In this document: positions 35,606 to 44,505 of the stretch, piece by piece | Layout: every line of letters starts with the position of its first letter | How positions within the stretch are numbered: position 1 is the first letter of the stretch | From: Hyphomicrobium_B sp001006785 | GTDB taxonomy: Bacteria > Pseudomonadota > Alphaproteobacteria > Rhizobiales > Hyphomicrobiaceae | Assembly (NCBI RefSeq): GCF_001006785.1 | Contig: NZ_CDHO01000003.1 | Span: 992,001-1,056,000 of the forward strand | Direction: 5' to 3' | Length of the DNA stretch: 64,000 bases | Translations under genes and position numbers: made by a program | Notes under the pieces: model-generated | Database searches by the model: none | Told to the model about the DNA's origin: nothing | The model's input: only the letters and a program-made list of their open reading frames with translations

Positions 35606-36688
35606 GTGTCCGAACAAGATCAACAAAGCCGGACAGAGGAAGCGACCGATAAAAAGCTTCTGGACGCGCGCAACGATGGCAACGTGCCGTCCTCGCGCGA
35701 AGTCCCGAACTTCCTGTATCTGATGGCGGCGCTGCTCGTGATCGCCGTCCTCGGACAAACCTTCGCAAGTCATCTCGGCAGCCTGCTCGTCGGACTGCTC
35801 GCGAACGCCGGCTCGATTCGCCTCGGAAACGGCGGCGATGTGATGCTGCTGTTCGATGTCGTCGGCAAAGCGGCGGCTGTCGTCACCGCGCCGATCATTC
35901 TGGCATTCGGCGCCGCGGGCGTGATTGCATCCGTGGCGCAAAATCCGCCCATTCCGATTGCAAAACGCGTCATTCCCGACATCTCGCGCCTGTCGCCGGC
36001 CAAGGGCCTGAAGCGGATATTCAGTCTTTCCGGGCTTTTCGAGTTCCTGAAGCTGTCGCTCCGGCTCGTCGTCGTCGTCGTCACCAGCGTCGCGATCCTG
36101 ATGTATATGTGGCACGACTTCACGAATTCGATCTGGAACGATCCGTCCGCCATTCTGACGCTGTCGCAGAAAAGCGTCGTCGCGCTTCTGATCTCCCTTG
36201 CGCTCCTGTCGTTCACGCTCCTGATTTTCGACCTGCCCGTCGCGCATGTGCTGTGGCGGCGCTCGTTGCGCATGGCGCGGCAGGAAATCAAGGACGAGCA
36301 GAAGCAGATGGAAGGCGATCCGCTGATGAAGGCGCGGCGCCGCTCCATCGCCAAAGCCCGCTCGCGTCAGCGCATGTTGAAAGGCGTGTCGAAGGCGACC
36401 ATCGTGGTCGCCAACCCGACCCACTTCGCCGTCGCGTTGCGTTATGTGCGCTCCGAAGGCGGCGCGCCGCGCGTCGTCGCCAAGGGACAAGACCTGATCG
36501 CGCTGAAAATCCGCCGGATCGCAGAAGAAAATGCAATTCCGGTCATCGAAGACAAGGCTCTCGCAAGGTCCCTCTATGCAAAAGTAGAGGTGGATCAAAT
36601 GATCCCTGCCGAGTTCTACCGTGCCATCGCGGAAATCCTGATCCGCCTGCAGGCACGGCGAAATCGCCAGAACCCTGTCCGCACCTGA
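35606..36688 (+). CDS. flhB: Flagellar export protein FlhB
   Basis: This 360-residue protein is FlhB, the substrate-specificity switch of the flagellar export gate. It has four membrane helices in residues about 33-210, then a cytoplasmic domain with the self-cleaving motif NPTH (Asn270-Pro271) in VVANPTHFAVALRY. It starts at GTG 35606, with ACAGGA shortly upstream, and lacks any extension beyond the usual length. Cleavage at Asn270 would allow the change from rod/hook to filament export, together with FliK (at 49466). Confidence 0.96.
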   Translation: MSEQDQQSRTEEATDKKLLDARNDGNVPSSREVPNFLYLMAALLVIAVLGQTFASHLGSLLVGLLANAGSIRLGNGGDVMLLFDVVGKAAAVVTAPIILAFGAAGVIASVAQNPPIPIAKRVIPDISRLSPAKGLKRIFSLSGLFEFLKLSLRLVVVVVTSVAILMYMWHDFTNSIWNDPSAILTLSQKSVVALLISLALLSFTLLIFDLPVAHVLWRRSLRMARQEIKDEQKQMEGDPLMKARRRSIAKARSRQRMLKGVSKATIVVANPTHFAVALRYVRSEGGAPRVVAKGQDLIALKIRRIAEENAIPVIEDKALARSLYAKVEVDQMIPAEFYRAIAEILIRLQARRNRQNPVRT

Positions 36689-36701
36689 AGGGCGCCCGTC
36701 G

Positions 36702-37124
36702 ATGATACAAAAGGTTCGCGTCGATCACTCTTTCGAACGTGAGCGAATTCTGGGCGATAGCGTTCGCAGCGTCGCCGCCGATTTGCGGATGATCGACCTG
36801 CCCGACATCGTCACGTTCCTGAAATCCGGCCAGATCGGCTGCGTCAGCGCGCTGGTGCAGGCCTCGATCGAGCTGTCTTTCAAACCCGAAACACTGAAAT
36901 TCGGCCATTCGGGCGACGTCTATCTCGACTGGGGTGACGAGCCGCGCGTTTCATTCGACATGGAATTCCATCATCAGGCCATCCATGTCTATTTCCGTTT
37001 GATGCTCGAAGCGGAAGAAGCTGGCGTCGAGATTACCTACATCTCATTCGATGGCGAATCGCTGGCGCCTGACCAGAACACCACGCGCCTGCACGAAGCG
37101 CTCGGCGAAGCCCGTCTGAACTGA
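36702..37124 (+). CDS. Conserved-looking protein of unknown function between flhB and flgB
   Basis: I do not recognise this 140-residue protein. It is soluble, with no signal peptide or membrane segment, and has a compact mix of charged and hydrophobic segments (LPDIVTFLKSGQIGCVSALV, then HHQAIHVYFRLMLEAEEAGVEI). A GAAGGG sits before ATG 36702, only 13 bases after flhB, so it is transcribed with the flagellar genes. The codon pattern matches its neighbours. A flagellar assembly or regulatory role is inferred from position only. Confidence 0.75.
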   Translation: MIQKVRVDHSFERERILGDSVRSVAADLRMIDLPDIVTFLKSGQIGCVSALVQASIELSFKPETLKFGHSGDVYLDWGDEPRVSFDMEFHHQAIHVYFRLMLEAEEAGVEITYISFDGESLAPDQNTTRLHEALGEARLN

Positions 37125-37231
37125 AATGTCAGCCAACGGCGTGTGCCGCGGCGCACGTCCGCCGGCATCTGTTCAGGCCGACGCAAGCTGGCGCATGCAA
37201 ACAAGGGTAGAGCCATATCGAGGATCGCCCA

Positions 37232-37609
37232 ATGCAGCCGCTGCAACTCTTTGACCTGGCGTTTCGCCAAAACGAGTGGCTAGCACAGCGCCAGTCGGTG
37301 ATTTCCCAGAACGTCGCGAACGCCAATACGCCGGGATACAAAGCGCGCGACGTCGAAAGCTTCGAGGATGCGATGCGTAAAGCCGTCCCGATGGCGGTTA
37401 CGAATCCCGATCACTTCGCGCCCGCGGGCGATGGCCTCGTTCAGGCCCGCGACAACGATCCAAACCAGGCCGAGGTTCTCGTATCCGGCAACGACGTCAG
37501 CCTGGAGCAGGAATTCCTGAAATCGGGCGAGGTGATGCGCGGCTATAGCATGAACACGCAGATCATGCGGACCTTCTCCGGCATGCTGCGCTCGGTTACG
37601 AAGGGCTGA
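37232..37609 (+). CDS. flgB: Flagellar basal-body rod protein FlgB
   Basis: This 125-residue protein is FlgB, the first rod component. It has the conserved N-terminal block WLAQRQSVISQNVANANTPGYKARDV and a C-terminal half ending in GYSMNTQIMRTFSGML. The rod is built in the periplasm after export through the type III gate. GAGG precedes ATG 37232. The operon continues without gaps through flgC, fliE and flgG, which matches the usual rod gene order. Confidence 0.93.
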   Translation: MQPLQLFDLAFRQNEWLAQRQSVISQNVANANTPGYKARDVESFEDAMRKAVPMAVTNPDHFAPAGDGLVQARDNDPNQAEVLVSGNDVSLEQEFLKSGEVMRGYSMNTQIMRTFSGMLRSVTKG

Positions 37610-37611
37610 AG

Positions 37612-38031
37612 ATGAGCGATCCTCTCATCGCATCGACGAGATCCGCGGCCTCCGGGCTCTTCGCGCAGTCGGCGCGCATGCGGGTCGTCTCGGAAAACAT
37701 CGCGAACGCATCGACCACCGGCAAGACGCCCGGCGCCGATCCGTATCAGCGCAAAACGATCAGCTTTCAGAGCGTGATGGACGAAAACGCGGGAGCCGAC
37801 CTCGTTCAGGTCGACCAGATCTCGCGCGATGAAACGCCGTTCGAAACACAATACATGCCCGGCAATGCCGCCGCCGACAGCAATGGCATGGTCAAGATGC
37901 CGAACGTCAACATGATGGTTGAGCTCGCCGACATGCGCGAAGCCTCGCGCTCGTACACCGCGAACACACAGGTCATCAAACAGGTTCGCGAACTCGTTTC
38001 CATGACCATCGATCTTATGAGGTCGACATGA
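37612..38031 (+). CDS. flgC: Flagellar basal-body rod protein FlgC
   Basis: This 139-residue protein is FlgC, a rod subunit. The N-terminal part reads SAASGLFAQSARMRVVSENIANAST, and the C-terminal part has VKMPNVNMMVELADMREASRSY, both characteristic. It begins two bases after flgB ends, and its stop overlaps the start of fliE by four bases. Length matches the family. It is exported without a cleaved signal peptide. Confidence 0.95.
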   Translation: MSDPLIASTRSAASGLFAQSARMRVVSENIANASTTGKTPGADPYQRKTISFQSVMDENAGADLVQVDQISRDETPFETQYMPGNAAADSNGMVKMPNVNMMVELADMREASRSYTANTQVIKQVRELVSMTIDLMRST

Positions 38032-38354
38032 GCTTATCGATTGCGATGCTGTCACCTGAGATCAATCGCATCGGCGGCACTGCGCCGACGACCGCGCCGG
38101 CGATCACCCCGCCCGCATCCGCCGGTTCGGCGCCCCAGACCAGTTTCGCCGACACGCTTGCGTCAATGGCGACTGACGCGATTTCGACGATCAAGGCCGG
38201 CGAGACGACGGCAACGGCCGGCATGAAAGGCCAGGCCTCGCTGCAGCAGGTCGTGCAGGCCGTCATGATGGCCGAGCAGACGCTTCAAACGGTGGTGGCG
38301 GTTCGCGACAAAGTCGTGGGCGCGTACCAGGAAATCAGCCGAATGCAGATTTGA
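38028..38354 (+). CDS. fliE: Flagellar hook-basal body protein FliE
   Basis: This 108-residue protein is FliE, the small adapter joining the MS-ring to the rod. The C-terminal part (SLQQVVQAVMMAEQTLQTVV, then VRDKVVGAYQEISRM) carries the family signature. The N-terminal part is rich in Pro, Ala and Thr and more variable. Its start overlaps the flgC stop by four bases, and flgG follows 11 bases later. Confidence 0.94.
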   Translation: MSLSIAMLSPEINRIGGTAPTTAPAITPPASAGSAPQTSFADTLASMATDAISTIKAGETTATAGMKGQASLQQVVQAVMMAEQTLQTVVAVRDKVVGAYQEISRMQI

Positions 38355-38365
38355 GGACGTAATCG

Positions 38366-39154
38366 ATGAGAGCGCTTTCAATTGCCGCAACCGGCATGTC
38401 GGCACAGCAGACGAACGTCGAAGTGATCGCCAACAACGTCGCGAACATCAACACGACGGGTTTCAAGCGGGCGCGTGCCGAGTTCACCGATCTGCTTTAT
38501 CAGACCGATCGCGCCGCCGGCACCATGGCGCGCGACGATGATACGATGATCCCCGAAGGCAACCAGATCGGCCTCGGCGTGCGCACCGTCGCGATCCGTC
38601 ACCTTTCGATGCAGGGCGCGTTGTCGCCGACCAGCAACAAGCTCGACTTGGCGCTCGATGGCAGGGGCTATTTTCAGGTTCAGGGCGAAAACAACGAAAT
38701 TCTTTATACTCGCGACGGTGCGTTCAATAAGGATGCGAACGGCCAGCTCGTGACGCTCGACGGCAACGTCGTCATTCCCAACATCACGATTCCGTCCACC
38801 GCAACGGACGTTCAGATCAATGCGTCCGGACAAGTGTACGCGATCATCGGCGCGACGGGGCAGCAACAGCTTCTCGGTCAGTTGAGCATCGCCAACTTCG
38901 CCAACGAGGCGGGTCTCGATGCCCTCGGCGGCAACCTGTTCCGTGAAAACCAGGCGTCGGGCGCCGCCGTGATCGGCAATCCTGGCGATTCCGGATTTGC
39001 GAAAATCCACCAGGGTTATCTCGAAAGCTCGAACGTCGATCCGGTGAAGGAAATCACCGAGCTGATAGCGGCGCAGCGCGCTTATGAGATGAACTCGAAA
39101 GTCATCAGCGCCGCCGACGACATGTTCAGCACCATCACCAAGAACATGCCATGA
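38366..39154 (+). CDS. flgG: Flagellar distal rod protein FlgG
   Basis: This 262-residue protein is FlgG, which forms the distal rod. The N-terminal MRALSIAATGMSAQQTNVEV and IANNVANINTTGFKRARAEF blocks and the C-terminal GYLESSNVDPVKEITELIAA with QRAYEMNSKVI are clear. It lies 11 bases after fliE and shares four bases at its end with the flgA start. Length is the family's usual one, which separates it from the shorter FlgF. Confidence 0.97.
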   Translation: MRALSIAATGMSAQQTNVEVIANNVANINTTGFKRARAEFTDLLYQTDRAAGTMARDDDTMIPEGNQIGLGVRTVAIRHLSMQGALSPTSNKLDLALDGRGYFQVQGENNEILYTRDGAFNKDANGQLVTLDGNVVIPNITIPSTATDVQINASGQVYAIIGATGQQQLLGQLSIANFANEAGLDALGGNLFRENQASGAAVIGNPGDSGFAKIHQGYLESSNVDPVKEITELIAAQRAYEMNSKVISAADDMFSTITKNMP

Positions 39155-39612
39155 TGAAATCTCTCGCGCTCGGCACAGTTATCATGATGGGGTTCGCTGG
39201 CGCGGCATTCGCCGACGATGCCCTGCGCACGGTTTTCGTGCCGAACAACGTCATCTATCCCGGCGACATGATCACGGCCGATGCGCTCGTCCAACGCCAA
39301 GTCCGCGTCAGCTCCGGCAATATGGCCGTCTTCGGCGAAAATCCGAAAGACCTGATCGGCAAGATGGCGCGACGCACGCTGCTGCGAAACGAGTATGTGC
39401 CCCGCTCCGCCGTGCGCGAGCAGGACGCCGTTCTGCAAGGCAAGCCGTACAAGGTCATTTACAATTCGGAATCGCTCTCGATCGTGGGCGAAGGCATCGC
39501 GCAAAAAGCCGGCGCGGTCGGTGACATCATTTCAGTGCGCAATCCCGCCACCGGCGTGATGTTCAAGGCACGTGTGCAGGCGGATCAAACGCTGGCGGTC
39601 GACGAGCAATGA
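39151..39612 (+). CDS. flgA: Flagellar P-ring chaperone FlgA
   Basis: This 153-residue protein is FlgA, the periplasmic chaperone for P-ring assembly. It has a signal peptide (residues about 1-21, ending AGAAFA) and a SAF-type C-terminal domain (VGDIISVRNPATGVMFKARV). It is at the short end for FlgA, as is common in alphaproteobacteria. It overlaps flgG at its start and flgI at its end by four bases each, so translation of the three is probably coupled. Confidence 0.92.
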   Translation: MMKSLALGTVIMMGFAGAAFADDALRTVFVPNNVIYPGDMITADALVQRQVRVSSGNMAVFGENPKDLIGKMARRTLLRNEYVPRSAVREQDAVLQGKPYKVIYNSESLSIVGEGIAQKAGAVGDIISVRNPATGVMFKARVQADQTLAVDEQ

Positions 39613-40712
39613 GAATTTGCGTCGCATTGCTGCTGTTCATTCTCGGCGCGGGCTCGGCCGCTGCCGCGACGCGTATCAAGGACATCACCGACGTCAAAGG
39701 CATTCGCACCAACCAGCTCGTTGGTTACGGCCTCGTTGTCGGATTGAACGGCACAGGCGACACGCTCCGCAACTCGCCCTTCACGCAGCAATCCGTGCAA
39801 GCGATGCTCGACCGAATGGGCGTCAATATTCGTGGCTCGCAATATGAGCCGCGCACGCGCAACGTCGCCGCCGTGATGGTCACGGCCGAGCTACCGGCGT
39901 TTGCGAGCAAAGGCTCGCGCTTCGACGTCACGGTGTCGTCGATGGGCGACGCAAAATCGCTTGCGGGCGGATCTCTGATTTTGACGTCGCTTTCGGGTGC
40001 CGATCAGGTGATCTACGCCGCGGCACAAGGTCAGATCACGATCTCCGGCTATCTTGCGAAGGGCGCCGCCGAAAGTATCACATCGGGCATTCCGACCCGC
40101 GGACGCATCCCGAACGGCGCCATCGTCGAACAGAACGCTCCGGGAATGCCTGTCGAGGGAATGCCGCTGGTTCTTGAATTGCGCAATCCGGATTTCACGA
40201 CCGCGATCCGCATTCAGGATGCGATCAATTCCTTCGCAGGCCAGCGCTACGGCATGAAAGTCGCGAGGGCAGAAGATTTCCAAAGCATCACGCTCAGCCG
40301 CCCTCGCGGTCTGTCTGCGACGCGTCTGTTCGCGGAAATCGGCGAGATCACCGTCGATCCCGATCAGACGGCGCGCGTCGTCATTGATGAAAGAACGGGC
40401 ACGATCGTCATCGGCAGCGAAGTGCGCATTTCGACCGTCGCTGTGGCGCACGGCAACATCACCGTGCGCGTGAAGGAGCAGCCAAGGGTTTCGCAACCGC
40501 TCCCGTTCTCGAACGGGGAGACGGTGACGGTTCCCGACACCGAGGTGGACGTCCACGAAGCCGGTGGCAGTATCGAAACCGTGCGTGGCGCGAGCCTGCG
40601 AGAACTCGTCTCGGCGCTCAACCGCATGGGTCTGAAGCCCATCGGCATCATTGCGATTCTCCAGGCGATGAAAACGTCGGGCGCGTTGCAGGCGGAGCTG
40701 GTGGTGCAATGA
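39609..40712 (+). CDS. flgI: Flagellar P-ring protein FlgI
   Basis: This 367-residue protein is FlgI, which forms the P-ring in the peptidoglycan layer. A signal peptide (residues about 1-19) is followed by the highly conserved TRIKDITDVKGIRTNQLVGY with GLVVGLNGTGD. The C-terminus has TVRGASLRELVSALNRMG and IGIIAILQAMKTSGAL. Length is normal. It overlaps flgA at its start and the motE-like gene at its end by four bases. Confidence 0.97.
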   Translation: MRICVALLLFILGAGSAAAATRIKDITDVKGIRTNQLVGYGLVVGLNGTGDTLRNSPFTQQSVQAMLDRMGVNIRGSQYEPRTRNVAAVMVTAELPAFASKGSRFDVTVSSMGDAKSLAGGSLILTSLSGADQVIYAAAQGQITISGYLAKGAAESITSGIPTRGRIPNGAIVEQNAPGMPVEGMPLVLELRNPDFTTAIRIQDAINSFAGQRYGMKVARAEDFQSITLSRPRGLSATRLFAEIGEITVDPDQTARVVIDERTGTIVIGSEVRISTVAVAHGNITVRVKEQPRVSQPLPFSNGETVTVPDTEVDVHEAGGSIETVRGASLRELVSALNRMGLKPIGIIAILQAMKTSGALQAELVVQ

Positions 40713-41314
40713 CGACGTCTGAGCATCATCGGTCCAGCTTATCGCGCGTCGCGTGGTGTCGTGCCGTCGTGTCGGTTTTTGTGCTCGTACTTTTTTGCGC
40801 GGCCCCCGTCACTGCTTCGGAAGACTCCAAAGGTGACAAGGACAGGCAGGCGGCTGACTCGCTGCCGTTGCCGCCGGTCACGCCGCAGCAGTTGAGCCCA
40901 GCGGAGCAATACTGCTCGAGCGTCGTCGATGCGACAGCCGCCGCGCAGATCGCGCAGCAGACCAGCAATCTGGAAAAGGCCAGCAAGGAGCTTGCCGGTC
41001 GCGTCGCCCTTCTCGACGCCAAGACGGCGGAGCTGAAAAGTTGGGTCAAAAAACGTGAAGATTTCACGGCGAAAGCGACCACAGCGCTCCTCGACATCTA
41101 CAGCAAGATGAAGCCGGACGCGGCGGCGCATCAGCTGACCGAGATGAATGAGCTGACTACCGCGGCGATCATCGCCAAGCTTTCCCCCAAGGTCAGCAGC
41201 CTCATTTTGGCGGAAATGGACACGGCGAAAGCCTCACGCATTACGGGAATCATTGCCGGCGCGAGCGAGGTCGCGGCGAAGCTGGAGTCGATGGCCGATG
41301 CGCAGCATAAATAG
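40709..41314 (+). CDS. motE: MotE-like periplasmic motility protein
   Basis: This 201-residue protein resembles MotE of rhizobia, which was described as a chaperone for the periplasmic motility protein MotC. It has an N-terminal hydrophobic segment (VSVFVLVLFCAAPVTAS) and a helical region (residues about 75-125). The C-terminal segment KMKPDAAAHQLTEMNELTTA with AIIAKLSPKVSSLILAEMD resembles the MgtE N-terminal domain. It sits between flgI and flgH, as in rhizobia. motC is further on at 48195. Confidence 0.85.
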   Translation: MTTSEHHRSSLSRVAWCRAVVSVFVLVLFCAAPVTASEDSKGDKDRQAADSLPLPPVTPQQLSPAEQYCSSVVDATAAAQIAQQTSNLEKASKELAGRVALLDAKTAELKSWVKKREDFTAKATTALLDIYSKMKPDAAAHQLTEMNELTTAAIIAKLSPKVSSLILAEMDTAKASRITGIIAGASEVAAKLESMADAQHK

Positions 41315-42038
41315 GCCAAGACCGAGCGCACTTTGGGCGACGTGCCTGGCGCTTTTGCTGCCGGCCTGCGCATTAGACCAGCTGAAAGAAGTCAGCCGCG
41401 AGCCGGTCATGTCTCCGGTTGGAAGCGGCTTGCTGCCGGAACGCCTGCCGCATGTTCAGCTTCCTGTGACGAAGGCCGCGTATACCTCCGGCAATTCGAC
41501 GTGGCGCGATTCCGGTGCCGATCTTTTCCGTGATGCGCGCGCCTTCAAGAACGGCGACGTCGTCACTGTCAAAGTCCAGATCAAGGATCAGGCGACGCTC
41601 GGCAACACGCTCAACCGCAAACGCGATTCGAGCGTCGGCCTCACGTCCTCGCTCGACTATGATCTTGGTTTCGGCGGCGCCGGCGGTTCCGGTTCCGGCA
41701 GCCTGAACGGCAATCTCGATCGCACGACGTCGACGGATTCAAAGGGCGGCATCACGCGGTCGGAAAATATCAACCTGCTCGTCGCCGCTGTCGTCAGCGA
41801 AGTTCTGCCCAACGGCAATCTGGTCATCAGCGGCACGCAGGAAGTCCGCGTCAACTTTGAGGTTCGCGTCTTGAGCGTCGCGGGCATCATCCGGCCGCGC
41901 GATATCTCGACGGACAATCAGATTTCCTACGACAAGATCGCCGAGGCGCGTGTGTCCTACGGTGGCCGCGGTCGCGTGATGGAGGTTCAGCAGCCTGCTT
42001 ACGGCCAGCAGATCCTCGACATCATAGCGCCGTTCTAG
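41298..42038 (+). CDS. flgH: Flagellar L-ring lipoprotein FlgH
   Basis: This 246-residue protein is FlgH, the outer-membrane L-ring lipoprotein. The lipobox LPAC near residues 21-24 gives the lipidated Cys. The family blocks WRDSGADLFRDARAFKNGDV, LNRKRDSSVG and RPRDISTDNQISYDKIAEAR follow. I start at ATG 41298, which overlaps the motE-like gene by 17 bases. The longer frame from 41253 would precede the signal peptide with an arginine-rich stretch. Confidence 0.94.
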   Translation: MRSINRPRPSALWATCLALLLPACALDQLKEVSREPVMSPVGSGLLPERLPHVQLPVTKAAYTSGNSTWRDSGADLFRDARAFKNGDVVTVKVQIKDQATLGNTLNRKRDSSVGLTSSLDYDLGFGGAGGSGSGSLNGNLDRTTSTDSKGGITRSENINLLVAAVVSEVLPNGNLVISGTQEVRVNFEVRVLSVAGIIRPRDISTDNQISYDKIAEARVSYGGRGRVMEVQQPAYGQQILDIIAPF

Positions 42039-42050
42039 GACCGGATCGGC

Positions 42051-42563
42051 ATGGCGCAGGCGCTCATACCAAGCAATGGACCTGCTCCGAGCGCCGCGCC
42101 GAGCACGGCGGACCTCGTCAAATCCATGATCGCGGCGGTTATTCTTGGGGTCGCGGGCGGCGGCGCATTTGGATATTTCGCTGTTCCGGTCGGCCCTGCA
42201 CCGGCGCCTGTCGAAGAAGCAAAACCTGCGAGCGTCGCGCCGGAAGCGCCTTCGGCCGGACGGTTTCCGAGCGATGCGCTGGAAATCTCGATCCCTTCGA
42301 TCATTGTTGACTTGAGTGGTGAACCGAAGGCGCGAGTCCGCCTGGACGTTTCGATTGTCGCCGTGCATGGCACATCAGACGGCAGTGTGCTGAAGAACGA
42401 GGTTCGCGAGGATATTATCGCCTACCTCAAGGGGCTGACGGTCGCGGACATTCAGGGCGTCAGGGGCCTGCAGAACTTGCGCGAGCAACTTGAAGATCGC
42501 GCGAAGATTCGTGGTCGTGGCGCGATCCTGGGATTGTTGATCGGCGGGTTCGTGATCGAATGA
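42051..42563 (+). CDS. fliL: Flagellar basal body-associated protein FliL
   Basis: This 170-residue protein is FliL, a stator-associated single-pass membrane protein. A hydrophobic helix lies near residues 23-43 (MIAAVILGVAGGGAFGYFAV), then a Pro/Ala-rich linker, then the periplasmic domain ending in LQNLREQLEDRAKIRGRG. It lies 12 bases after flgH and overlaps fliP by four bases. The family is weakly conserved, so order (flgH-fliL-fliP) supports the call. Confidence 0.88.
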   Translation: MAQALIPSNGPAPSAAPSTADLVKSMIAAVILGVAGGGAFGYFAVPVGPAPAPVEEAKPASVAPEAPSAGRFPSDALEISIPSIIVDLSGEPKARVRLDVSIVAVHGTSDGSVLKNEVREDIIAYLKGLTVADIQGVRGLQNLREQLEDRAKIRGRGAILGLLIGGFVIE

Positions 42564-43303
42564 GCAAGCGACTGTTCCTGCTGGCGCTCGCTCTCTCGGC
42601 TCTGACGCCGACGATGGCGTTCGCCCAGACGATCGACCTCAACACGCTGTTCCCGGCAGGCGACGCATCGGTCTCGGGACGTATCGTCCAGTTGCTGGTC
42701 GTGATGACCGTACTGTCGGTCGCCCCCGGTCTCCTGATGATGGTGACGTCGTTCGCGCGGTTCGTGATCGCGCTGTCATTCCTCCGCTCGGGCCTTGGGC
42801 TTCAGACGACACCGAGCAATATGATTCTCGTCAGCCTTGCGCTGTTCATGACCATGTTCGTCATGGCGCCCACGTTCCAGGCGGCCTGGGACAACGGCGT
42901 CAAGCCGATGGTCGAGAACAAGATCAGCCAGGAAGAGGGCTACACACGGACGACCGAGCCGTTCCGCGCCTTCATGAAGGCGAACGTCCGCGAGAAGGAC
43001 ATCGCGATTTTCCAGGACCTGTCGGCGGAGCGCTTCGGCGAGGCGAACAAAGCCGGCCCCGACGACCTTCGCGTCCTCATTCCAGCGTTCATGGTCTCGG
43101 AGCTTCGCCGCGGCTTCGAAATCGGTTTTCTGGTGACGCTGCCGTTTCTGGTCATAGATCTTGTGGTGGCAACGATCATGACCGCGATGGGCATGATGAT
43201 GATGCCGCCCACAGTGGTGTCGCTACCACTTAAGATATTGTTCTTCGTTCTAGTCGACGGCTGGAGCTTGCTCGTCGGCGCGCTCGTCAAATCCTTCACA
43301 TAA
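42560..43303 (+). CDS. fliP: Flagellar export gate protein FliP
   Basis: This 247-residue protein is FliP, a core of the flagellar export gate. It has a cleavable signal peptide (residues about 1-22) and membrane helices with the conserved blocks FVIALSFLRSGLGLQTTPSN, VLIPAFMVSELRRGFEIGF and MMMMPPTVVSLPLKILFFVL. The stop is followed by 220 bases before the flagellin gene, so the long operon that began near flgB probably ends here. Confidence 0.97.
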   Translation: MSKRLFLLALALSALTPTMAFAQTIDLNTLFPAGDASVSGRIVQLLVVMTVLSVAPGLLMMVTSFARFVIALSFLRSGLGLQTTPSNMILVSLALFMTMFVMAPTFQAAWDNGVKPMVENKISQEEGYTRTTEPFRAFMKANVREKDIAIFQDLSAERFGEANKAGPDDLRVLIPAFMVSELRRGFEIGFLVTLPFLVIDLVVATIMTAMGMMMMPPTVVSLPLKILFFVLVDGWSLLVGALVKSFT

Positions 43304-43401
43304 AGCCGGTGACGTTTCCGCGCGTCCGTTGTGCCTGGGCCTCATAATAGTTTCGCCCGGCGCCCCCGCTGGTAACCATTAAGAAATAACTCTCCGGTAA
43401 T

Positions 43402-43415
43402 TCATGGGCCCATGA
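43402..43415. promoter_or_regulatory. Perfect palindrome upstream of the flagellin gene
   Basis: TCATGGGCCCATGA is a perfect 14-base palindrome without spacer, in the 220-base region between fliP and the flagellin gene and about 110 bases before the flagellin start. It could be an operator, or a folded element in a long flagellin leader RNA. I do not recognise a sigma-28 or sigma-54 promoter nearby. Confidence 0.35.
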
Positions 43416-43523
43416 CAGAGTGGTCGAGTCGAGCCACAGGCATGAAGCCGATCTGCCAAGCCGGCAAACCCGGTATGTCCCCAGTAACGCGCATATTAAG
43501 TGCCGAGTAGAAGGACAAGGGAC

Positions 43524-44477
43524 ATGGGCATGAATAGCATTAACACGAACGTCGCAGCTATGACCGCGCTGCAGTCGCTGCAGCAGACGTCGAAAGACAT
43601 GTTGACCACGCAGAGCCGCATTTCGACGGGCTTGCGCGTTGCTTCAGCTTCCGACAACGCCGCTTATTGGTCGATCGCGACCTCGATGCGCTCCGACAAC
43701 GCCGCTCTTTCGACGGTTCAGGACGCGCTCGGCCTCGGCAAGGGCACCGTCAACGTCGCCTATACGGCGATGAACAGCAGCATCGATCTCGTCTCGCAGA
43801 TGAAGCAGAAGCTTGCTGCAGCTCTCGGACCGGGCGTTGATCGCAGCAAGATCCAGTCGGACATCACGGAACTCCAGAACCAGCTCAAGGGCGTTGCCGA
43901 TTCGGCAAGCTTCTCTGGTGAGAACTGGCTCTCGGTCGACTCGTCGGCCACCGGCTACAACGCGACGAAGTCGATCGTTTCGTCGTTCACGCGCAACTCG
44001 AGCGGCGCAGTCTCGATCGGCTACATCACGGTCGATACGTCGAAAGCCGTTCTGTTCGACGCCGGCACCGGCACGGGCTCTGGCGGCATCCTCGACTCGC
44101 AGCGCGACTCGACCGGCGCCGTCGTCTCGACGGGCGGCACGTCGATCATGAACATCGACATCAGCTCGCTGGACAACAGCGCTGCCGACCAGGCGACGCT
44201 CTCGGGCTACGTCCAGGCGGTTTCCAAGGCACTCGACGAGATGACCTCGGCAGCCACCGGTCTCGGCGCCAACCAGACGCGTATCAATCTGCAGAGCGAC
44301 TTCGTGTCGACGCTGCGCGATTCGATCACGACGGGCGTCTCTCAGCTCGTTGACGCTGACATGAACGAAGAATCGACGAGACTTCAGGCCCTGCAGGTTA
44401 AGCAGCAGCTCGGCGTCCAGGCGCTCAGCATCGCCAACCAGTCGAGCCAGAACATCCTCTCGCTCTTCCGCGGCTGA
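43524..44477 (+). CDS. Flagellin
   Basis: This 317-residue protein is flagellin, the filament subunit. The N-terminal domain (SINTNVAAMTALQSLQQTSK, then QSRISTGLRVASASDNAAYW) and the C-terminal domain (ESTRLQALQVKQQLGVQALS, then IANQSSQNILSLFRG) form the coiled core. The middle residues, about 135-220, are the variable, surface-exposed part. It starts at ATG 43524 with AAGGA at 43511-43515. Another ATG lies two codons downstream. It is the only flagellin in the window. flaF and flbT at 57.5-58.3 kb are the expected export and translation regulators for it. Confidence 0.96.
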   Translation: MGMNSINTNVAAMTALQSLQQTSKDMLTTQSRISTGLRVASASDNAAYWSIATSMRSDNAALSTVQDALGLGKGTVNVAYTAMNSSIDLVSQMKQKLAAALGPGVDRSKIQSDITELQNQLKGVADSASFSGENWLSVDSSATGYNATKSIVSSFTRNSSGAVSIGYITVDTSKAVLFDAGTGTGSGGILDSQRDSTGAVVSTGGTSIMNIDISSLDNSAADQATLSGYVQAVSKALDEMTSAATGLGANQTRINLQSDFVSTLRDSITTGVSQLVDADMNEESTRLQALQVKQQLGVQALSIANQSSQNILSLFRG

Positions 44478-44487
44478 TGAATAAGGA

Positions 44488-44505
44488 TCGGCGCTGAGGC
44501 GCCGA
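44488..44505 (+). terminator. GC-rich hairpin after the flagellin gene
   Basis: TCGGCGC-TGAG-GCGCCGA forms a 7-bp stem with a four-base loop 10 bases after the flagellin stop codon. No T-run follows, so it is at best a weak terminator. It may stabilise the 3' end of the flagellin messenger. The stem CGGCGC/GCGCCG occurs again between flgL and flaF (57502-57518). Confidence 0.4.
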
